Positions 29,255 to 36,401 of a DNA stretch of 64,000 nucleotides are shown one piece after another. Position numbers and translations under genes: made by a program. Positions within the stretch are counted from its first letter, which is position 1. The number at the start of each line of letters is the position of its first letter. Location of the stretch: contig NZ_QMEX01000009.1 in assembly GCF_003284925.1 (NCBI RefSeq), positions 1 through 64,000 of the forward strand. The letters are read 5' to 3'. This DNA comes from Mycolicibacter senuensis (GTDB taxonomy: Bacteria > Actinomycetota > Actinomycetes > Mycobacteriales > Mycobacteriaceae). Below the pieces are notes generated by a model. The model was not told where the DNA came from. It saw nothing but the letters and a program-made list of their open reading frames with translations, and ran no database searches.

Positions 29255-30478
29255 ATGCTGCTTGAGTTCTGGCACAACTTCACCCACAACCTCTTCAAGC
29301 CCCTGCTGCTCTTCTTCTACATGGGTTTCCTGATCCCGGTACTCAAAGTCCAGTTCGAATTCCCCTATGCGCTCTACCAGGGCTTGACCTTGTACCTGCT
29401 GCTGGCAATCGGCTGGCGCGGCGGCCAGGAGCTCGCCACCATCGACGGGTCGAGCATCGGCAGTGTCCTCGGTTTCATCGTGGTGGGCTTCCTGACCAAC
29501 CTGATCATCGGCTTCGTCGCCTACGGGATGCTGTCCCGGACGACTCGGATGCGACGTGTCGACCGGGCCACGGTGGCCGGCTACTACGGATCAGATTCGG
29601 CGGGCACGTTCGCCACCTGCCTGGGGGTACTGGCCGCATTGGACATCGCCTTCGACGCCTACATGCCGGTGATGCTGGCCATCATGGAGATCCCGGGCTG
29701 CATCGTGGCGCTGCTGCTGGTGGCGCGGTTGCGTGAGCGCGGCATGGACCCGCTGGGAAACATGCCCGACGAACCCGGGTACAACCCACAGGCCCGCCCC
29801 GAGTTGGTCACCGCCGCGCAGTTGAGCGCACCGCAACCCGTGACCGCACGCCAACTGGACGCCGAGGAGGAACTGCATGTCTCACTGGAGAAGCGCGCGC
29901 ATCCCGATCCGGCCGTTGCCGATCCGGTGCCGGCGGCGCCCGCACCGGTCAGCGCACCGCTGCTGCGTGAAGTACTGCTCAACCCGGGGCTGTACCTGCT
30001 CTTCGGCGGGATCATCATCGGCTTCATCAGCCGCCTGCAGGGCCCGGCGGTCATCGCAGACGCCGACCACGTGTTCGTAACGGCGTTCCAGGGCATCCTG
30101 GGCCTGTTCCTGCTCGAGATGGGGATGACAGCGTCGCGCAAACTCAAGGACCTGCGGGCCGCCGGCCGCGGGTTGATCGTGTTCGGGCTGTTGGCGCCGA
30201 ATCTCTTTGCGACAGCAGGAATACTCATCATCCACACCTACGCGCAGCTCACCGGCACCCACTTTGAGATGGGCAGCTACGCGCTCTTCGCCGTGCTGTG
30301 CGGCGCGGCGTCGTATATCGCCGTCCCCGCGGTGCAACGAATCGCGATTCCTGAAGCCAGTCCGACGGTGCCGCTCGCGGCTTCGCTGGGACTGACGTTC
30401 TCCTACAACGTGACCATCGGCATTCCGCTGTACCTGCAGATCGCTCATGCCGTCAACAGCTGGCTGCCGCTCAGCTGA
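29255..30478 (+). CDS. sbtA: SbtA-type sodium-dependent bicarbonate transporter
   Basis: 407 residues, DUF897/SbtA family. The protein is two inverted membrane halves (about 10-155 and 235-405) joined by a hydrophilic loop of about 80 residues. Signatures are NLFKPLLLFFYMGFLIPVLK, GLTLYLLLAIGWRGGQEL, VAGYYGSDSAGTFATCLGVL in the first half, and FLLEMGMTASRKLKDLRAAG, AVLCGAASYIAVPAVQRIAI with EASPTVPLAASLGLTFSYNV in the second. In cyanobacteria SbtA imports bicarbonate with sodium and is gated by the PII-like SbtB; no SbtB gene is seen next to this one. CGGGAGA precedes ATG 29255. Its head-to-head SulP neighbour suggests a shared role in inorganic-carbon supply. Confidence 0.88.
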   Translation: MLLEFWHNFTHNLFKPLLLFFYMGFLIPVLKVQFEFPYALYQGLTLYLLLAIGWRGGQELATIDGSSIGSVLGFIVVGFLTNLIIGFVAYGMLSRTTRMRRVDRATVAGYYGSDSAGTFATCLGVLAALDIAFDAYMPVMLAIMEIPGCIVALLLVARLRERGMDPLGNMPDEPGYNPQARPELVTAAQLSAPQPVTARQLDAEEELHVSLEKRAHPDPAVADPVPAAPAPVSAPLLREVLLNPGLYLLFGGIIIGFISRLQGPAVIADADHVFVTAFQGILGLFLLEMGMTASRKLKDLRAAGRGLIVFGLLAPNLFATAGILIIHTYAQLTGTHFEMGSYALFAVLCGAASYIAVPAVQRIAIPEASPTVPLAASLGLTFSYNVTIGIPLYLQIAHAVNSWLPLS

Positions 30479-30588
30479 TCGAGGCCGGTTCGGCCGGCAG
30501 CGATTCGTTACTTGACGCCGGCGAAATCTGCTGTGCAATCCGCCAGTACGTGACGCAAGCCACTTCTTCGACCCATTGTGGCCAACCC

Positions 30589-30604
30589 GCGGGCGTCAGC
30601 CCGC
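30589..30604. other. Short GC hairpin in the sbtA-narK gap
   Basis: GCGGGC-GTCA-GCCCGC is a perfect 6-bp stem with a 4-base loop in the 251-base gap after sbtA. It could act as a weak terminator for sbtA. Nothing else clear is seen in the gap. Confidence 0.3.
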
Positions 30605-30729
30605 TTGCACTCCAAGGCTTTTACAGCTTCTCCACCGAAACTTGCCAGTTCAGCTGAGTATGTTCGCACGGTGACCCGCCGCGGTGCGCAGCACGGTGCG
30701 ACGGTGGCTCCGAGCACGAGGAGATGTCA

Positions 30730-32136
30730 ATGACGCCCGCCCACATCAGCGAATTCGATCCGGAGGACTGCGCGGCCTGGGAGAACGGCAATAGGGCCGT
30801 CGCCCGGCGCAACCTGATCTGGTCGACGGCGACCATGCACGTCGCCTTCTCCATCTGGTCACTGTGGTCGGTGGTCGTGCTGTTCATGCCGGAGTCGGTT
30901 TACGGCATAACGCCGGGCGACAAACTGCTGCTGGCGGCAGTCGCCACCCTGGTCGGTGCGGGTGCGCGGATTCCCTACGTGTCGGCCACCGCCAAGTTCG
31001 GCGGTCGCGACTGGGCGGTGTTCTCCTCGTTGATCCTGCTGATACCCACCGTCGGCACGCTGTTGTTGCTGGTCAACCCGGGTCAGCCATTGTGGATGTA
31101 TCTGGTGTGCGCGGCCCTGACCGGGCTGGGCGGCGGCAACTACGCGGCGTCGCTGGCCAACGTGGACGCCTTCTATCCGCAACGCCTCAAAGGCGTCGCG
31201 CTCGGGCTGTGCGGCGGCATCGGCAACCTCGGGGTGGCCGCCATTCAGCTGGTCGGCCTGCTGGTGCTGGCCACCGCCGGCAACACCAAGCCGGAGCTCG
31301 TCTGCGCTGTCTATCTGGTGCTGCTCGCGCTGGTAGGCATCGGTGCGGCCCTGCGGATGGACAATCTCGACCACGGCGCCGAAGAGGTGGGCAGTATCCG
31401 GTCGATCCTGTCGGTCCCCGACAGCTGGGTCATCTCGGCGCTGTACTGCGCGGCTTTCGGCTCGTTCATCGGCTTCGCCTTCGCGTTCGCCCAAGTGCTG
31501 CATGTCACGTTCGAGGAGATCGGCCACAGTCCCGCCGAGGCCTCGCTGTACGCCGCCCGGATCGCCTTCCTGGGACCGCTGTTGGGCGCCTTGTCCCGTA
31601 TCTACGGTGGCCGGGTGGCCGACCGGCGGGGCGGCGGACGGGTCACCTTCGTCGTCTTCATCGGAATGTTGTTGGCCGCAACGGTATTGGCGATCACCAG
31701 CACCATCGACGACCGCACCCCGGGTTCGGTGACCTCCTCCACGATCATGCTCTACATCACCGCATTCATGGTGCTGTTCATCCTGGCCGGGATGGGCAAC
31801 GGATCGGTGCTGAAGATGATCCCGTCGATCTTCGAGGCCCGCAGCCGGTCACTGGAGCGCACCGAAACCGAACGTCGGCACTGGGCGCGTTCGCATTCCG
31901 GCGCTTTGATCGGCTTCGCCACGGCGGTCGGCGCGCTCGGCGGGGTGGCCATCAATCTGACGTTGCGACAGGCCTACGCGAGCACGGGCAGCGAAACGCC
32001 CGCCTTCTGGATCTTTCTCGCAGCGTATTGTGCGGCAGCCGCATTGACCTGGGTGCGGTATGTCCGTCGCCCGCCCCGGATGCCGGCCGCGACCACCGCC
32101 GCGTCCCCTCGTGACACCGAAACGGTGTCGGCGTGA
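30730..32136 (+). CDS. narK3: NarK-type nitrate/nitrite transporter, copy 1 (NarK3-like)
   Basis: 468 residues, MFS fold with about 12 membrane helices. Nitrate-porter signatures are present: ALTGLGGGNYAASLANVDAFYPQRLKG (motif 1 around residue 130-155) and the second motif ILAGMGNGSVLKMIPSIFEAR near residue 355. It belongs in the inner membrane and moves nitrate in or nitrite out. ATG 30730 is preferred to the in-frame ATG 30724 because GAGGAG (30718-30723) touches the latter but is 6 bases from the former. It is a paralog of the protein at 33424 and both are followed by a wHTH-encoding gene, pointing to tandem duplication. M. tuberculosis NarK3 (Rv0261c) has almost the same length. Confidence 0.9.
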   Translation: MTPAHISEFDPEDCAAWENGNRAVARRNLIWSTATMHVAFSIWSLWSVVVLFMPESVYGITPGDKLLLAAVATLVGAGARIPYVSATAKFGGRDWAVFSSLILLIPTVGTLLLLVNPGQPLWMYLVCAALTGLGGGNYAASLANVDAFYPQRLKGVALGLCGGIGNLGVAAIQLVGLLVLATAGNTKPELVCAVYLVLLALVGIGAALRMDNLDHGAEEVGSIRSILSVPDSWVISALYCAAFGSFIGFAFAFAQVLHVTFEEIGHSPAEASLYAARIAFLGPLLGALSRIYGGRVADRRGGGRVTFVVFIGMLLAATVLAITSTIDDRTPGSVTSSTIMLYITAFMVLFILAGMGNGSVLKMIPSIFEARSRSLERTETERRHWARSHSGALIGFATAVGALGGVAINLTLRQAYASTGSETPAFWIFLAAYCAAAALTWVRYVRRPPRMPAATTAASPRDTETVSA

Positions 32137-32219
32137 CCGAGATCGCGGTCCGACCCGGGGCAACGGTTTGGAAATCGGCCGGTAACACAGGTGAAATCCG
32201 CTGCCGTTAAACCTTATAC

Positions 32220-32525
32220 ATGAACACCGTTCAGGCGGCCGGTCACCTCATCGAGATTGCGGACGACCGGGTCTTCGTCGACGGGATGGTCAAGCCGGTG
32301 TCTCCTGCCGGCCTGGCCACCCTGCGGGTGCTGGCGCACCAGCCTGGTGCCGTCGTGGCTCGCGACACGTTGCTGCAAGCACTGCCCGGGCAGGGAAGCA
32401 ACACGCACGCGGTGGACACCGCGGTGCTTCGGCTGCGAACCGCGTTGGGCGACAGCCAGATCGTTGCCACAGTTGTCAAGCGCGGCTACCGGCTCGCGGT
32501 CGACCAGCAGTCGGGGGCCGCATGA
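32220..32525 (+). CDS. Stand-alone winged-helix DNA-binding protein, paralog of the HemD C-terminal domain
   Basis: 101 residues, only an OmpR/PhoB-type Trans_reg_C winged helix: SPAGLATLRVLAHQPGAVVA, THAVDTAVLRLRTALGD, IVATVVKRGYRLAVDQ. It aligns without gaps to the C-terminal ~100 residues of the HemD-wHTH protein at 34900-36039 and ends in the same RGYRLAVDQ string. It lacks a receiver domain or HemD domain. It is best explained as the surviving end of a duplicated hemD-wHTH gene. Its stop overlaps the next start (ATGA at 32522-32525), so it is coupled to the chelatase gene. Probable role: DNA-binding control of nitrate/nitrite genes. Confidence 0.85.
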   Translation: MNTVQAAGHLIEIADDRVFVDGMVKPVSPAGLATLRVLAHQPGAVVARDTLLQALPGQGSNTHAVDTAVLRLRTALGDSQIVATVVKRGYRLAVDQQSGAA

Positions 32526-33238
32526 TCCCGATCCTGGTGGCACACGGAACCCGCCGGCCCGAGGGTGTGGTGATGATCAGCGAGCTTGCCGAACGGGTCG
32601 GCGCGCTACTGGCCCGGCCGGTGCGGGTGGCGTTCGTCGACGTGCTCGGACCCACGCCGGGTGAGCTCCTTTCCGCTGAAGCCGCGACCGGCCGCCCGGC
32701 AGTCGTCGTCCCGGCCTTTCTGGCCCGCGGTTACCACGTCGGTGTTGACGTGCCTACGCATGTCCTGGCCAGTGGGCACCCGGATGTGACGCTGACGCCC
32801 GCGCTGGGACCGGATCCCCGGGTTGCCGCAGTGGTCGCCTCGCTGCTGGTCGAATCGGGGTGGCGGGCCGGGGATGCGGTGATCCTGGCGGCGGCCGGTT
32901 CATCGGACCCGATGGCGCGCGCCGACCTGGTCCAGGCCGCTCGAATGCTGTCGCGGTTGCTCGGCTCGCCCGTCGAGACGGCGTTCGCCGCCATCGGCGG
33001 CCCCACCGTGACCGACGCAGTCGCCACGGCGCGCCGCCGGGGAGCGACCCGAGTGGTGGTCGCTTCTTATCTGTTGGCGGACGGGCTGTTTCAGCGGCGA
33101 CTGCACGACGCCGGTGCGGACCTGGTGACCGAACCGCTGGGCGCCCACCCCGGTGTCGCCAGGATCGTAGCTGATCGATTCATCACCGCCCTGACCCCGA
33201 TCGCGGTGGGATCAGGGCGTTTCGGCGACAGCCGGTAG
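32522..33238 (+). CDS. CbiX/SirB-like sirohydrochlorin chelatase (Rv0259c-like)
   Basis: 238 residues, two tandem chelatase-type halves. The first half begins MIPILVAHGTRRPEG with the metal-binding His8, then VVVPAFLARGYHVGVDVPTHV with the second His region. The second half has AVILAAAGSSDPMARADL and VVASYLLADGLFQRRLHDAGAD. Class II chelatases of this kind insert Fe (siroheme) or Co (cobalamin precursors) into sirohydrochlorin. Siroheme for NirB is the natural assignment here, because HemD and NirBD are encoded close by and no cob genes are present. It overlaps the wHTH gene by 4 bases. Confidence 0.87.
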   Translation: MIPILVAHGTRRPEGVVMISELAERVGALLARPVRVAFVDVLGPTPGELLSAEAATGRPAVVVPAFLARGYHVGVDVPTHVLASGHPDVTLTPALGPDPRVAAVVASLLVESGWRAGDAVILAAAGSSDPMARADLVQAARMLSRLLGSPVETAFAAIGGPTVTDAVATARRRGATRVVVASYLLADGLFQRRLHDAGADLVTEPLGAHPGVARIVADRFITALTPIAVGSGRFGDSR

Positions 33239-33411
33239 CAACGTTCGCATTCGCCGGGAGGCTGCCCGAGTGACCGCGATGGGTGCGATCGGGCCACTGA
33301 ACCTGTCGCCGACCGTCGCGAGCAATGGCGTCTCACACCCGAACGACGGGGCCGTGAGCAGAAGTTCACCGGGGGGACATGCGGTGCAGCTTTCCGGTAA
33401 CGAAACGTTCC

Positions 33412-33417
33412 TACGTT
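33412..33417 (+). promoter_or_regulatory. -10 box of a probable leaderless narK copy-2 transcript
   Basis: TACGTT (TAnnnT) ends 6 bases before ATG 33424; no Shine-Dalgarno site is visible. It decides for ATG 33424 over the upstream in-frame ATG 33379. Confidence 0.45.
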
Positions 33418-33423
33418 ATCCAC

Positions 33424-34815
33424 ATGGCTCGTTCACACCTCCTCACTGACTGGGATCCCGAAGACACCGTGGCCTGGGCGGCCGGAAACGACAAGATCGC
33501 CCGCCGCAACCTGATCTGGTCGACGGTCGCCGAACACGTCGGCTTCTCGATCTGGTCCATCTGGTCGGTGATGGTGCTGTTCATGCCCGAATCGGTGTAC
33601 GGCTTCACCGCCGGTGACAAGTTCCTGCTGGCGGCCACCGCGACCCTGGCCGGCGGTGCATTGCGTATCCCCTACTCGCTGGCGACCGCGACATTCGGCG
33701 GCCGCAACTGGACGGTCTTCTCCGCGCTCGTGCTGTTGATCCCGACGGTGGCGATGACGGCGCTGCTGGCGCACCCGGGACTGCCGCTGTGGCCTTATCT
33801 GATGTGCGCTGCCCTGACCGGCCTCGGTGGCGGTAATTTCGCCGCCTCGATGACCAATGTGAATGCCTTCTACCCGAACCGGCTCAAGGGCTGGGCGCTG
33901 GCGGTCAACGCCGGCGGAGGCAACCTGGGCGTGCCGCTGATCCAGTTGATCGGGTTGGTCGTGCTGGCCACCGCGGGCAACCGGCAGCCGTACTGGGTAT
34001 GCGCGGTCTATCTGGTGTTCCTGGCGGTGACCGGGATCTGCGCGGCGTTGTTCATGGACAACCTGGACAACCACAAGGTCGACCTGTCCACGATGCGCTC
34101 GATCCTGCCGGAGGTCGACACCTGGATCATCGCCCTGCTCTACATCGGTACCTTCGGCTCATTCATCGGCTTCTCGTTCGCCTTCGGCCAGGTTCTTCAG
34201 ATCAGCTTCATGGGCAGCGGTCAGAGCCCCTCGCAGGCCTCGCTGCACGCCGCTCAAATCGCATTTCTGGGACCGCTTTTGGGGTCGCTGGCCCGGATAT
34301 TCGGGGGCCGGATAGCCGACCGGCTCGGCGGTGGCCGGGTCACGCTGGCGGCATTCGGTGGCATGTTCGCGGCCGCGGGACTGCTCGTCGGTGTCAGCGC
34401 CCTGGCCGATCATCAGGGCGGTCCGACCACCACCGCCACCATGGTGGGCTACGGCATCGGCTTCGTGGCGTTGTTCATCGTCTCCGGCATCGGCAACGGC
34501 TCGGTCTACAAGATGATCCCGTCGGTCTTCGAAGCCCGCAGTCATACCCTGGGGCTCAGTGAGGGCGAACGGCGGCAGTGGTCGCGAGCCATGTCGGGGG
34601 CGTTGATCGGCTTCGCCGGGGCGATCGGGGCGTTCGGCGGAGTCGCGATCAACCTGGCGCTGCGGCAGTCATATCTGTCCAGTGGTTCGGCCACGACGGC
34701 GTTCTGGATCTTCTTGACCGGCTACGTCGGCGCCGCCGGGATCACCTGGTTCAGATACGTGCGGAGCCCGCTCCTCACCGCGCAACCCGCCCGGACCGCC
34801 CTGGCCCCGGCCTGA
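33424..34815 (+). CDS. NarK-type nitrate/nitrite transporter, copy 2
   Basis: 463 residues, MFS. It shares long identical stretches with copy 1: RRNLIWST near residue 25, VLFMPESVYG, CAALTGLGGGN-AAS--NV-AFYP-RLKG, and GNGSV-KMIPS-FEARS near residue 355. About 12 membrane helices are expected. The paralogs differ most at the termini and in the middle loop, so they may have separated into import and export, or into nitrate and nitrite. It is followed 84 bases later by the HemD-wHTH gene. Confidence 0.9.
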   Translation: MARSHLLTDWDPEDTVAWAAGNDKIARRNLIWSTVAEHVGFSIWSIWSVMVLFMPESVYGFTAGDKFLLAATATLAGGALRIPYSLATATFGGRNWTVFSALVLLIPTVAMTALLAHPGLPLWPYLMCAALTGLGGGNFAASMTNVNAFYPNRLKGWALAVNAGGGNLGVPLIQLIGLVVLATAGNRQPYWVCAVYLVFLAVTGICAALFMDNLDNHKVDLSTMRSILPEVDTWIIALLYIGTFGSFIGFSFAFGQVLQISFMGSGQSPSQASLHAAQIAFLGPLLGSLARIFGGRIADRLGGGRVTLAAFGGMFAAAGLLVGVSALADHQGGPTTTATMVGYGIGFVALFIVSGIGNGSVYKMIPSVFEARSHTLGLSEGERRQWSRAMSGALIGFAGAIGAFGGVAINLALRQSYLSSGSATTAFWIFLTGYVGAAGITWFRYVRSPLLTAQPARTALAPA

Positions 34816-34899
34816 GGTGGCCGCCACCGCGACGGTACCGACCCGGGCCGGCGCGTGCCCGGAGCGGCGACCGCATTCCGGCGCTGCGGGGACTGTCAG

Positions 34900-36039
34900 A
34901 TGACCCGGCCGGACCGCGCGGCGCTGAGCGGCTACCGGGTCGCGGTGACCTCGTCGCGTCGCGCCGACGAGCTCTGCACCCTGCTTCGGCGACATGGGGC
35001 CACCGTCTGTGCCGCACCGGCGATCGACATGGTCGATCTCACCGATGACGACGAATTACACCGGCGTACCGAGGAACTGATCGCGCAACCACCCGACATT
35101 CTGGTGGTGACGACCGCGATCGGTTTCCGCGGCTGGATCGCTGCCGCCGAGGGGTGGGGACTGGCAGACGAACTCATCGAGGCGTTGCACACCGCCCGGA
35201 TCGTCGCTCGTGGACCGAAGGCGGTGGGCGCACTGCGCGCGGCGGACCTGCCCGAGGAGTGGTCGCCGGAATCCGAATCTTCGGCCGCGATGCTCGGCTA
35301 CCTGCGGGCCGCGGGTGTCGGCGGCTGCCGCATCGCGGTCCAGCTGCACGGCACCAGCGGCGGCTGGGATCCGGCCCCCGAGCTACTCGACCGACTCCGT
35401 GGTGCGGGAGCCGAAGTGACGCCCATTCGGGTCTACCGGTGGCGGGCGGCCCGGCCCGGTGGCGAGTTCGACCAGCTGACGACCGAGATCGCCCAACGGC
35501 AGTTCGACGCCGTCAGCTTCACCTCGGCCGCGGCGGTGATGGCCACGCTCACCCGCGCCGTCGAGCTCGGCATCTCCGATGAGCTGCTCGGCGCGCTGCG
35601 GTCGGAAGTACATGCGATGTGCGTGGGTCCGCTGACAGCCCGGCCGCTGACGCAACTCGGTGTCCCCACGTCGTCACCGCCGCGAATGCGGCTGGGGGCG
35701 TTGGCTCGCCACATCGTGGACCAGCTTCCCCGGTTGCGCTCCCGCGCCGTGTACGCCGCCGGTCACCGGATCGAGGTTCGCAGCAGTTGCGTGATGGTCG
35801 ACGGGGTGGCCAAGTCGGTGTCACCCGCCGGGATGGCGACGCTGCGCGCGTTGGCTCGTCATCCCGGCAAGGTGGTGTCCCGTGATGACCTGCTCGACGC
35901 CCTGCCGGGCAACGGCCGCAGCACGCACGCAGTGGAGACGGCGGTGCTGCGGCTACGAAATACACTGGGCGACAAGAACATCATCGCCACTGTCGTGAAG
36001 CGTGGCTACCGGCTGGCGGTCGACCAGGCGAGCGGTTAA
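34900..36039 (+). CDS. Uroporphyrinogen-III synthase (HemD) fused to a winged-helix domain (Rv0260c-like)
   Basis: 379 residues, near the 381 of Rv0260c. Residues 1-265 are a HemD fold: LSGYRVAVTSSRRADELCTLL, DILVVTTAIGFRGWIAAAEG, VQLHGTSGGWDPAPELLDRL, FDAVSFTSAAAVMATLTRAV, CVGPLTARPLTQLGV. Residues ~280-379 are a Trans_reg_C winged helix. HemD closes hydroxymethylbilane to uroporphyrinogen III, the precursor of siroheme. The fused DNA-binding end could link tetrapyrrole state to nar/nir transcription. ATG 34900 has GGGGA 7 bases upstream; GTG 34855 is the in-frame alternative. The stop overlaps the convergent nirD stop by 4 bases. Confidence 0.87.
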   Translation: MTRPDRAALSGYRVAVTSSRRADELCTLLRRHGATVCAAPAIDMVDLTDDDELHRRTEELIAQPPDILVVTTAIGFRGWIAAAEGWGLADELIEALHTARIVARGPKAVGALRAADLPEEWSPESESSAAMLGYLRAAGVGGCRIAVQLHGTSGGWDPAPELLDRLRGAGAEVTPIRVYRWRAARPGGEFDQLTTEIAQRQFDAVSFTSAAAVMATLTRAVELGISDELLGALRSEVHAMCVGPLTARPLTQLGVPTSSPPRMRLGALARHIVDQLPRLRSRAVYAAGHRIEVRSSCVMVDGVAKSVSPAGMATLRALARHPGKVVSRDDLLDALPGNGRSTHAVETAVLRLRNTLGDKNIIATVVKRGYRLAVDQASG

Positions 36040-36401
36040 GCGACGGCCCGCTCAGACCCGGTCAGGCCGATCTGCACGTAGCCATCCACGACCCGCGTCG
36101 GGTACACCCGCACCGAGATGCGGGGGTCGTCCAGGCAACTGCCGTCGTCGAAGGCGAACGCCTGCTTCTTCAGCGGCGAAATGACCGAGAGCCGGCCGCC
36201 GCGGTCACCCACGATGCCCCGCGACAGCACAGCCGCCCGGAAGAACGGGTCGACATTGCAGATCGCGTGCACCGAGCCGTCGTCGAGCCGGAACAGCGCG
36301 GCCTGCTTGCCGTTGTCGAGCAGCACGCCCACGCCGAGGCCGGGGATGAGCTGGTCGTACCGGCATGCGGTGGTCCATGTCGAGATGGTGGTGGTGATCA
36401 T
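36036..36401 (-). CDS. nirD: NirD, nitrite reductase small subunit
   Basis: 121 residues, Rieske-like fold lacking cluster ligands: the positions usually CxH and CxxH read AICNVDPFFRAAVLSRGIVGD, so it is the NirD type without a [2Fe-2S] centre. It assembles with NirB to reduce nitrite to ammonium with NADH in the cytoplasm. The start overlaps the nirB stop (ATGA), a coupled pair, and AGGAGGAA precedes it inside nirB. Confidence 0.93.
   Translation of the reverse strand: MITTTISTWTTACRYDQLIPGLGVGVLLDNGKQAALFRLDDGSVHAICNVDPFFRAAVLSRGIVGDRGGRLSVISPLKKQAFAFDDGSCLDDPRISVRVYPTRVVDGYVQIGLTGSERAVA

Noticed and set aside
33361..33423. GlnR-like boxes (GTAAC and GAAAC strings) upstream of narK copy 2
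   Set aside because: The two strings are directly adjacent rather than 6 bases apart, so they do not fit the GlnR spacing.
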